This document shows positions 27,961 through 34,130 of a stretch of 40,563 nt of DNA, piece after piece (positions within the stretch are counted from its first letter, which is position 1; every line of letters begins with the position of its first letter). Position numbers and translations under genes: made by a program. The notes under the pieces are model-generated. The model saw only the letters and a program-made list of their open reading frames with translations, was not told the DNA's origin and did not search any database. Origin of the DNA: a virus; IMG/VR virus record IMGVR_UViG_3300032296_003692, positions 1 to 40,563 of that record, one strand, 5' to 3'.

Positions 27961-28986
27961 ATGTCATTTACAGCACTAGAGACAACAGACTTCGTAGTTT
28001 CCGCAGAGTCGGTAACAGCGCCAGCTTGGAGCAACAACATTCCAACGCTTTCAACGTTCTTCACCTCTTCGGTTTCGAGCAGTTTTTATTTGGACGTTTA
28101 CAACACTGGATCTAACCTTGTCAATTCAGCAATACAGTTCACAATAGCTTACGGAGACGCCTTCGGTTCGGGTTCAGGCCCATTTAATAGCTTTGTTCCA
28201 GCTAATACTCCAACCCGCGTGACTTACGGACAGTATAGAAACATAGTGTACGGGGATGCAGAAACTTATTTTAATTTTGGAACAGGTAATACTAGCGCTA
28301 CACGAATAATTGCAATTCCAATAGATAGGAATAGATACAAACAGAGCTTAATGCCTGGAACATTTAATTTAACACTAAGGACTGGATCTAATTCGATAAC
28401 GCTAACTGACGATTCTCTTGATAGCACTGTAATTAATTATTTAGATTGCGGAAGAGCGTTCAATATAGTTTCTGGATCGAATGGTACTGCAAGAAATTCT
28501 GCAATTCCAACACTGTCTCTCACAAAAGGATACACTGTTTCGGGATCTTACGGATTATTTTTACCAGACGTTGGATTGCTAGTATTGAATATAGATGCTT
28601 TAGCTTTACCTGTTGCAAATGGTGGATTAAACATATCAATAAATAGTGGAACAACCTCTGTAGCTAACGGTGTTAATAGCAATAAAACGCTTGAATTAAT
28701 ACGCTCAGGAAGTTCTTTCCAATTGCTTTCGGAAGAGACAGTATCGTCTAACTACGTATTTGTAAGGGTAAAGAACGGCGATTATAATTATACGACCAAC
28801 GCATCATTGATAACTGGATCTGGGGAGTTCGTATACTCAAACTTCATAAACAATCCACAAACTTTCCCAACAACTGTAGGTCTATACAACGATAATAACG
28901 ATCTGTTAGCGGTAGCGAAACTGTCCAAACCGTTGGTAAAAGACTTCACGAAAGAGGCACTAATAAGAGTAAAACTGTCTTGGTAA
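27961..28986 (+). CDS. Virion protein combining two modules found in the next genes
   Basis: 341 residues, beta-rich. The region around 120-160 (IAIPIDRNRYKQSLMPGTFN...TLRTGSNSITLTDDS) resembles a segment of the 28996-29616 product (VIAIPRTKFGEKVSPITFAL...NIYDDG). The C-terminal 85 residues (VRVKNGDYNYTTNASLI...TTVGLYNDNNDLLAVAKLSKP) closely match the whole 29633-29944 product. The gene therefore looks like a fusion, or the parent, of the two smaller neighbours. Probably a tail-fibre-proximal or decoration protein. Confidence 0.62.
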   Translation: MSFTALETTDFVVSAESVTAPAWSNNIPTLSTFFTSSVSSSFYLDVYNTGSNLVNSAIQFTIAYGDAFGSGSGPFNSFVPANTPTRVTYGQYRNIVYGDAETYFNFGTGNTSATRIIAIPIDRNRYKQSLMPGTFNLTLRTGSNSITLTDDSLDSTVINYLDCGRAFNIVSGSNGTARNSAIPTLSLTKGYTVSGSYGLFLPDVGLLVLNIDALALPVANGGLNISINSGTTSVANGVNSNKTLELIRSGSSFQLLSEETVSSNYVFVRVKNGDYNYTTNASLITGSGEFVYSNFINNPQTFPTTVGLYNDNNDLLAVAKLSKPLVKDFTKEALIRVKLSW

Positions 28987-28995
28987 TAAAAATAA

Positions 28996-29616
28996 ATGCG
29001 TGCAGCAAAAAATACCATATATGCTTTTGATGTAACTTCTTTACCCATAAAGGTAAAGTACACGTCTTCGTACTACGATAATACAATAGCTGGTAACGGA
29101 ATAACAATAAACAAAGGCATAAATAAACCCATTTATAGTTACATCAAACCAGATCAAGAAACGCTAATATACAGATTTGCAAAACACTCGTACTATTCTA
29201 ACTTTTTGACGGGATCCTTCCCAGTATCTGCCTCGTCGTATAATAATTGGATGCAATCCACTGCTGTTTCAAGTTCTAAAGAGTGTGATTATAGATACTT
29301 TCCAACTGGAGCTAACGAAGAGATCACCGTTATTGCTATACCAAGAACTAAGTTTGGGGAAAAGGTATCTCCTATCACATTCGCTTTGGTAAATTCTGGA
29401 AGCTATAACATATACGATGACGGAAACGGAAACATAAGAGACTACGGAACTGGTAGCCAGGCTGAACAGTTAAATACGCTTTATAATACGTCACTACCGG
29501 ATTTCGCAACAGCAATCGCAGAATCTACACAGTCAATTCATGTGGGTAACATAATATACGCGCACGGTATAGTAGTATTAACAAATCAAGACTACCAAGA
29601 CATTTTTGGTATTTAA
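28996..29616 (+). CDS. Virion protein, paralogue of the upstream gene's central module
   Basis: 206 residues. The central part (ITVIAIPRTKFGEKVSPITF, then YNIYDDGNGNIRDYG) parallels the preceding protein. It ends with HVGNIIYAHGIVVLTNQDYQ, a compact conserved-looking strand-helix. Function unknown; its position in the tail/fibre gene run suggests a structural component. It starts 9 nt after the upstream stop. Confidence 0.6.
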   Translation: MRAAKNTIYAFDVTSLPIKVKYTSSYYDNTIAGNGITINKGINKPIYSYIKPDQETLIYRFAKHSYYSNFLTGSFPVSASSYNNWMQSTAVSSSKECDYRYFPTGANEEITVIAIPRTKFGEKVSPITFALVNSGSYNIYDDGNGNIRDYGTGSQAEQLNTLYNTSLPDFATAIAESTQSIHVGNIIYAHGIVVLTNQDYQDIFGI

Positions 29617-29632
29617 TAAAAAATAGAGAACG

Positions 29633-29944
29633 ATGCCAATAGTACCTCCAAATCCCAACAACTACACAATGTCCTTCTCTGCTGAAAGTACCATCTACGA
29701 GAATGCTGTGCGCTGTAGGATAAATGAGAACGACTTCAATTATACTCTAAATCAAAGCGCGATAAAGTCTGGCTCATTCGGCCAGTACGAGGACTTCGCA
29801 ACTGGATCCGAATTTAGACCTTACGCTACAACCATAGGCCTTTACAACGACGCGGACGAACTTATACTAGTTGGAAAACTATCTACGCCCTATCCCATAC
29901 CAAGCAATACAGACATGACATTTATAGTGCGTTGGGACAGTTAA
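29633..29944 (+). CDS. Small virion protein, paralogue of the 27961-28986 C-terminus
   Basis: 103 residues. The core (VRCRINENDFNYTLNQSAI...TTIGLYNDADELILVGKLSTPYP...FIVRWDS) aligns along its length with the C-terminal domain of the larger protein encoded at 27961-28986. It is probably a single beta domain used as a repeating structural part. It is the last gene of the rightward virion run. Confidence 0.62.
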   Translation: MPIVPPNPNNYTMSFSAESTIYENAVRCRINENDFNYTLNQSAIKSGSFGQYEDFATGSEFRPYATTIGLYNDADELILVGKLSTPYPIPSNTDMTFIVRWDS

Positions 29945-29947
29945 ACA

Positions 29948-29955
29948 TATTTATA
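29948..29955 (+). promoter_or_regulatory. TATTTATA late-promoter-like element
   Basis: It reads aacaTATTTATAataaa, 13 nt before the ATG of the GIY-YIG gene at 29969 and 3 nt after the previous stop. Confidence 0.5.
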
Positions 29956-29968
29956 ATAAACAAAGTCT

Positions 29969-30454
29969 ATGTCAAATTGGTTTTACGAGGGTAAAGAGAT
30001 TTCTAACATCTCTGAATTCCCAGAAGGTTGCGTCGGTTTCGTATACATGATCACAAACACCACAAACGGAAGGTTCTACATAGGAAAGAAGACTCTTCAC
30101 AACACTCTCACAAAGAAACTCACAAAGAAGGAAGCGCTTAACTGGGACAAACCGGGTCGAATACCAAAGAAAAAGAAGGAAAAGAAAGAAAGCAATTGGG
30201 CTGACTATAACGGTAGCAACAAGGCATTGCAAGAGGACATAAAGCTCATAGGCATACAACACTTTCACAGGGAAATACTTGAGTTCTGCTTCAACAAGAA
30301 ACAGTGCACGTACTACGAAGAGGCATGGCAACACAAGCTTCGGGTGCTTCATGTTGACTCATACAACGATACAATAGCAGGACGTTACTACAGAAGGGAC
30401 GTTAAACCAGACCCAGAGCTGCACCCGAGCTCATCCTTGCAGCAAAATCCATGA
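29969..30454 (+). CDS. GIY-YIG domain nuclease (Seg-like)
   Basis: 161 residues. GFVYMITNTTNGRFYIGKK (about 23-41) is the GIY-YIG core. A Lys-rich insertion follows (KKKKEKKESNWADYNG), then a helix with Glu (REILEFCFNKKQCTYYEEAW). No NUMOD DNA-binding modules are seen, so it is either a minimal Seg-type homing nuclease or a resident phage nuclease. It has its own late-promoter-like element. Its last 14 codons form the left part of a 90-bp direct repeat whose second copy lies at 33243, which links the end of this gene to the insertion of the lysis module. Confidence 0.78.
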   Translation: MSNWFYEGKEISNISEFPEGCVGFVYMITNTTNGRFYIGKKTLHNTLTKKLTKKEALNWDKPGRIPKKKKEKKESNWADYNGSNKALQEDIKLIGIQHFHREILEFCFNKKQCTYYEEAWQHKLRVLHVDSYNDTIAGRYYRRDVKPDPELHPSSSLQQNP

Positions 30455-30500
30455 GATAGGTTAACTTATAGTACAAAAAAAAGAGCTCTGGTGAGCTCCT
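30412..30500. repeat. Direct repeat, left copy
   Basis: 89 bp matching 33243-33332 with about ten substitutions and one indel (offset about 2831). It contains the end of the GIY-YIG coding region, its stop, the sequence gagataggttaac and a terminator hairpin gagctcTGGTgagctc. The two copies bracket the four-gene lysis module. Confidence 0.85.
30475..30500 (-). terminator. Rho-independent terminator of the lysis module
   Basis: On the minus strand GAGCTC-ACCA-GAGCTC is followed by a run of eight T. It stands 23 nt beyond the stop of the nuclease gene at 30523, the last gene of the leftward operon. On the plus strand no T-run follows, so it is directional. Confidence 0.8.
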
Positions 30501-30522
30501 ATTTAGTTGTGGTGTTATGTCT

Positions 30523-31128
30523 TTATTTACATTTGTAGTCCAAGTAATTAGAGCTGACAGGCCTTTCGTTCAAGAAAAAGTAACACTCAGTTTTCCCTTT
30601 GTGCGAAATCTGTTTTTTGAACGATACAGGAACTGTAGCGCCAGTTGCCAATCTGTTTTTACCGAAATACAAAGTTATTAAAACGCTCACGTCCCCAGTT
30701 AGTGCCAACTGTCTTTCTCGTGTTTCCAAAAGCCTCCACGCTCCTCTGTTCAAGTATTGGTTTTGTAACGCGCAGTTGATGTAACTGAAAGTCTTTATGA
30801 GCATTTGAGTGTTACAATTGAAGTCCGCCGCGGGAGCCATGTGACCCTTATCGTAAATGTTGTTAGCGTAGTCTTCGTTGTTTGATGTGTGCACAGTATC
30901 GTTCGTATAAAAGTCCATGCCAGCTCTCAACGCCTTTCCAGTTGGACACAAAACTGTGTATCGAATCCACAGTGGCTGTTCCAGCTTCTCAGAGTACATG
31001 ATAGTGAATATGTCGGATTTTACCAACACAGAATCCCTTAGAGCCTTTTGGGAACTAGCCGAAGAAGAAACGAATAGGAGCGATAAAAACAGAACGAGCG
31101 CTTTAGAAAGCTTTTCAAACTTTTTCAT
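30523..31128 (-). CDS. Secreted DNA/RNA non-specific endonuclease
   Basis: 201 residues. The first 26 (MKKFEKLSKALVLFLSLLFV, then SSSASS) form a classical signal peptide. The catalytic His-Me-finger motif reads YDKGHMAPAADF (about 92-103), a variant of DRGHMAPAAD, with the metal-ligand Asn in SYINCALQNQYLNRGAWRLLE (about 114-134). This is the NUC1/NucA family, which cuts DNA and RNA without specificity. Export means it acts in the periplasm or outside the cell, for example on DNA released at lysis or on competing phage DNA. It is the last gene of the lysis operon (4-nt gap from the endolysin gene), with a terminator just beyond. Confidence 0.85.
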   Translation of the reverse strand: MKKFEKLSKALVLFLSLLFVSSSASSQKALRDSVLVKSDIFTIMYSEKLEQPLWIRYTVLCPTGKALRAGMDFYTNDTVHTSNNEDYANNIYDKGHMAPAADFNCNTQMLIKTFSYINCALQNQYLNRGAWRLLETRERQLALTGDVSVLITLYFGKNRLATGATVPVSFKKQISHKGKTECYFFLNERPVSSNYLDYKCK

Positions 31129-31132
31129 TCCC

Positions 31133-31732
31133 TTATTTTAAAAGATTATAGTACTCTTTGAAGTGCTTTATGCGATCAGATAAACCAATGGTTCCGCCAT
31201 TCACTCTTTTTGTTACAGACGTTACCACTGCATCGGTAGCACCACCGTCAGCGATCTTGTGCAATCCGTTTTTGTGAAAGAACCAAGCCGCAGATAGCAA
31301 CGGATACTTAGTTGCAACCAAATCGGGATTGTCTACAATAGATTCAGCTACCACAGCATCAAATGCTTTGTAGTTATCTTTACCGGTTAGTTGTATGTAT
31401 CCACGACCCCTGAATTTCCAGCCTTCACCAGACGCCTCGGGTCCGTTACCCATCCTGCCGCCGTATACTAAATTAGCGATCTTTTCTGGCTTACGTTCGT
31501 ACAAAGCGGCTTTCTCTGGTGTTGGGAAGTACTTCTTGAAGATACCTAATAAGCCCTTCGCGCCGTAGTTTAGATTCTCGTTCACAGCTTTGAAGCCTCC
31601 GCTTTCGTGTCCAGCCTGTGCTAAGAAGTGTGCTAAGCGAAGAGGCGTGTTCAATTCGAATTTTGCGATCGTGTCTGGTAACTGTGTTATTACAGCATCA
31701 GGAATATGTCCTTTTAATTTGTTAACGTCCAT
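31133..31732 (-). CDS. Endolysin, glycoside hydrolase family 19
   Basis: 199 residues. LAHFLAQAGHESGGF (about 33-47) contains the GH19 catalytic Glu (HESGG, equivalent to HETGG). GEGWKFRGRGYIQLTGKDNY (about 102-121) is the second conserved block. The C-terminus VTKRVNGGTIGLSDRIKHFK is also typical. Phage GH19 enzymes cleave the peptidoglycan glycan chain. No signal peptide or membrane segment is present, so release through a holin is expected. It is co-transcribed with the PAS-membrane gene (13-nt gap) and holin-like gene upstream and the secreted nuclease downstream. Confidence 0.9.
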   Translation of the reverse strand: MDVNKLKGHIPDAVITQLPDTIAKFELNTPLRLAHFLAQAGHESGGFKAVNENLNYGAKGLLGIFKKYFPTPEKAALYERKPEKIANLVYGGRMGNGPEASGEGWKFRGRGYIQLTGKDNYKAFDAVVAESIVDNPDLVATKYPLLSAAWFFHKNGLHKIADGGATDAVVTSVTKRVNGGTIGLSDRIKHFKEYYNLLK

Positions 31733-31745
31733 AGATTTTTAGTTT

Positions 31746-32855
31746 TTATTGTTTATTATTATCTTGAGTGGCATATTTAATACCCATAATTGTACCAACT
31801 ATTGAAAAAGCATTTGTTAGTAAAACACTAAACATATTACTCCAAGTTGAACCGATTATTTGAGTGTCCTTGCCTGTTATCATAGCTAACCAATATAACA
31901 CAGTTGTTACAGCCCCAACTCCTATTATTACCGCCAAAGCAACTTTAACTATAACTTTTATAAGTTCACTTTGGTTCTTTTTAATAGTTGCATCCAAATC
32001 ATTCAAAGCGGCGTTCTTCTCTATTTCAATCGCTTCTTTGAGTTTCTGTGATTTATCTAACTCTACTTGTAAATTTTTTGATAATAAATCAATTTCTTTT
32101 TTATTAATTACTGATTCGGTAATGTCAGTGGCAATCTTAATTACACTTGTAACATTTCCTTTACTATCAAAGATAGGATTGTAGGTGGCTTGTAAATAAA
32201 TAGTAGACCCATCTACTTTCTTTCTTTCATATATTCCACTAAAAGGTTCACCCTTATTTAACTTTTCCCAAAACTTACTATATTCTTCCGATTTTGAATA
32301 CTCATAACTTACAAAAATACTATGATGCTTACCAACTACTTTATTTTTTTCGTTGGCTTTATAACCCATCGCTTCTAAAAAGATAGTATTCGCATCCAAA
32401 ATAAAACCGTTAGTATCAAAAGTTATACTTGCGGTACTTCGGTTAATCGCTTCTATTTGTTTTTTACTATCGACAATAGCGGTAATGTCAGTAGCAACTT
32501 TCATTATTTTAGTAATCTTACCGCCCTCATCAAAAATTGGGTTGTACGTAGCTTGTAAGTTAATAAGACTACCATCTCTTTTCCTTCTTTCAAATTCTCC
32601 TTGATAATACTTACCGCTTCTTAATATATCCCAAAACTTTTCATACTCTAATGACCTTGCATAATCTTCGCATACAAATATGCTATGGTGTTTCCCAATG
32701 ACTTCTTCGTGTTCATTTTCACCATACCCCATCGCCTTCAAGAAGATGGCATTTACACCCAATATGATACCATTAAGGTCGAAATAAATAAGAGCATTAC
32801 TTCTATTTATTGCTTCCATTCTACTAAGTAACTCTTCTTTTGATAGATTCTTCAT
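31746..32855 (-). CDS. Tandem PAS sensor-like protein with two C-terminal transmembrane segments
   Basis: 369 residues. Two PAS domains of BdlA/chemoreceptor type are nearly duplicates: about 10-125 (IGKHHSIF...YEKFWDILRSGKYYQGEF...LQATYNPIFD) and about 132-248 (VGKHHSIF...YSKFWEKLNKGEPFSGIY...LQATYNPIFD). A coiled coil follows (about 250-297), then two membrane segments, about 299-322 (VIVKVALAVIIGVGAVTTVLY) and about 338-362 (NMFSVLLTNAFSIVGTIMGI). No kinase, methyl-accepting or GGDEF output domain is present, so the only visible output is the membrane part. It lies between the holin-like and endolysin genes, which suggests a lysis regulator or a sensor-gated holin; this is inference. The ligand or cofactor is unknown. 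The gene is clearly more AT-rich than the endolysin gene. Confidence 0.85.
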   Translation of the reverse strand: MKNLSKEELLSRMEAINRSNALIYFDLNGIILGVNAIFLKAMGYGENEHEEVIGKHHSIFVCEDYARSLEYEKFWDILRSGKYYQGEFERRKRDGSLINLQATYNPIFDEGGKITKIMKVATDITAIVDSKKQIEAINRSTASITFDTNGFILDANTIFLEAMGYKANEKNKVVGKHHSIFVSYEYSKSEEYSKFWEKLNKGEPFSGIYERKKVDGSTIYLQATYNPIFDSKGNVTSVIKIATDITESVINKKEIDLLSKNLQVELDKSQKLKEAIEIEKNAALNDLDATIKKNQSELIKVIVKVALAVIIGVGAVTTVLYWLAMITGKDTQIIGSTWSNMFSVLLTNAFSIVGTIMGIKYATQDNNKQ

Positions 32856-32866
32856 AGTTATTTTAC

Positions 32867-33136
32867 TTAGTTCTCACCATCTACTACTTCAGATGATTTA
32901 TTTTCATATTTGTGATTAATAAACTTATCAACAGATGCTATACCAAAAGCACCCAATGTCATTATTAAAAATGAGTTGAAAATAAATTCATTGATTAATA
33001 GCGGTTTCCCCATGTAGCCTGTGATTAAATCAACCACAGCGAAGATTACCATAATAATAAATGATGCGAAACCGATTACAGATTTTTCATTGATGTCATT
33101 CCCATCTCTGAATAGATTGCTTAAAAATTTTTTCAT
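32867..33136 (-). CDS. Holin-like two-TM membrane protein
   Basis: 89 residues from the ATG at 33136 (MKKFLSNLFRDGNDINEKSV). A longer frame extends upstream but would run through a terminator hairpin and the direct repeat, so the short start is preferred. Two transmembrane segments, about 21-43 (IGFASFIIMVIFAVVDLITG) and about 50-72 (FIFNSFLIMTLGAFGI), and a charged C-terminus (NHKYENKSSEVVDGEN) give a class II holin-like topology. It is the first gene of the leftward lysis operon, 11 nt before the PAS gene. It would let the GH19 enzyme reach the cell wall. Confidence 0.72.
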   Translation of the reverse strand: MKKFLSNLFRDGNDINEKSVIGFASFIIMVIFAVVDLITGYMGKPLLINEFIFNSFLIMTLGAFGIASVDKFINHKYENKSSEVVDGEN

Positions 33137-33153
33137 GGGTGGTAGGATTTTAC

Positions 33154-33190
33154 AAAAAAAATGGCTATAGCGTTTGTTTGCTATAACCAT
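33154..33190 (-). terminator. Terminator-like hairpin in the holin leader (possible attenuator)
   Basis: On the minus strand GGTTATAGC-(8-nt loop)-GCTATAGCC is a 9-bp stem (one G-U pair) followed by A and a run of eight T. It lies between the promoter-like element at 33197-33204 and the holin ATG at 33136. It could stop read-through from upstream or, if transcription starts at the element, attenuate the lysis operon. Confidence 0.7.
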
Positions 33191-33196
33191 TCTGAC

Positions 33197-33204
33197 AATA
33201 AATA
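33197..33204 (-). promoter_or_regulatory. TATTTATT late-promoter-like element of the lysis module
   Basis: On the minus strand it reads cgtaTATTTATTgtcag, 60 nt upstream of the holin ATG. The terminator-like hairpin begins about 9 nt downstream of it, close to where transcription would start. Confidence 0.5.
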
Positions 33205-33242
33205 TACGAAAATACGGGAAGATGAGATAAAATATGTTAGCT

Positions 33243-33332
33243 CCCAGAACTGCACCCGAGCTCATCCTTACAGCCAAATCCTTGAGATAGGTTAACGTAT
33301 AGGCCCTAAAAAAGGAGCTCTGGTGAGCTCCT
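33243..33332. repeat. Direct repeat, right copy
   Basis: 90 bp matching 30412-30500. It includes a non-coding remnant of the C-terminal codons of the GIY-YIG gene and the same terminator hairpin ggagctcTGGTgagctcc. It lies outside the lysis module on the side of the next homing endonuclease gene. Confidence 0.85.
33308..33332 (-). terminator. Terminator after the homing endonuclease gene
   Basis: Minus strand: GGAGCTC-ACCA-GAGCTCC (7 bp) followed by six T, 68 nt beyond the stop at 33400. It belongs to the right copy of the direct repeat. Confidence 0.75.
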
Positions 33333-33399
33333 GGTGCGTTGGTATAGGTTTGCAACGGCTTGGTTTTCAATAAGTTATAACCGATTGGTTATCAATACA

Positions 33400-34065
33400 T
33401 TAGGTTTCTAGTATCCATTCTTTATTAACCAGCTTTCTTTTACCATTGGCCAAATCGTACGCGTACATAGGGTGAAGATTGTACTTAGTATAAAATTCCA
33501 TCTTAGTGCCTGAGAACGATTCTTTGGTACGAATATTGAAAAAGCTATAAGATTTGTTGTCCCTGTTCTTAACGTTGGGTCGACCGGTTCTAGATTTGCT
33601 CATGTTTTTTATGTGCTCTTCACTCTTCTTTTTACCTTTTAGGGCTTTACTCACTTTTTCATTCCAATCCTTTGTGTGCTCTATTTGCTTGTGAGCTTCT
33701 GACAATCGCTGCCGCGTATCCTCAGAATGAGTCTTACCCAACATACCACTGGGTTTTCCTATGTGGTGATTACGAATTTTATCTCGTACTTCCGGTGTGA
33801 ATATTATCTCTGCGCCTCTGGCGTTATTGTACCACTCGTCGCTTGATATGTCTATAGACTTGAGGTAATTCTGTTCGTACTTCAAGCATTCGTCTCTCGT
33901 TCCTTCGAACAGTATCTGTCTTTCAAATTCGTGCTCTTCGAAGTCTTTCCAAAAGTTATCGTTAGACGTCGATGATACGTATCCGTCGTCTTGAGATCCC
34001 TTGTGGTACCCTATGTACTTTCTGTTGTTTGTCTTGTTTATCCACATATATACAAAAGCTTCCAT
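33400..34065 (-). CDS. GIY-YIG homing endonuclease with NUMOD modules
   Basis: 221 residues. FVYMWINKTNNRKYIGYHKG (about 4-23) is the GIY-YIG core. GKTHSEDTRQRLSEAHK and KGKKKSEEHIKNMSKSRTG are NUMOD3-type helix repeats that contact DNA. The C-terminal SYSFFNIRTKESFSGTKMEF is a NUMOD1/IENR-like module. It is a complete free-standing homing endonuclease, inserted between the hypermodification-like operon and the lysis module. It has its own promoter-like element and a terminator, so it looks transcriptionally independent. Confidence 0.9.
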   Translation of the reverse strand: MEAFVYMWINKTNNRKYIGYHKGSQDDGYVSSTSNDNFWKDFEEHEFERQILFEGTRDECLKYEQNYLKSIDISSDEWYNNARGAEIIFTPEVRDKIRNHHIGKPSGMLGKTHSEDTRQRLSEAHKQIEHTKDWNEKVSKALKGKKKSEEHIKNMSKSRTGRPNVKNRDNKSYSFFNIRTKESFSGTKMEFYTKYNLHPMYAYDLANGKRKLVNKEWILET

Positions 34066-34074
34066 TGTCTTTTA

Positions 34075-34082
34075 TATAAATA
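34075..34082 (-). promoter_or_regulatory. TATTTATA late-promoter-like element
   Basis: On the minus strand it reads tacaTATTTATAtaaaag, 9 nt before the homing endonuclease ATG at 34065. Confidence 0.5.
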
Positions 34083-34130
34083 TGTAGTATTTTAGCAAAA
34101 GACAGTATTAGTACATTCTATTATTCTCTA

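Noticed and set aside
29972-30352. 126-residue minus-strand open frame opposite the GIY-YIG gene
   Set aside because: Cys/Val/Leu-rich shadow of the real GIY-YIG coding frame, with no recognisable domain.
33137-33370. Long N-terminal extension of the holin-like protein
   Set aside because: It runs through the terminator-like hairpin and the right direct repeat. The start at 33136 gives a normal-sized two-TM protein.
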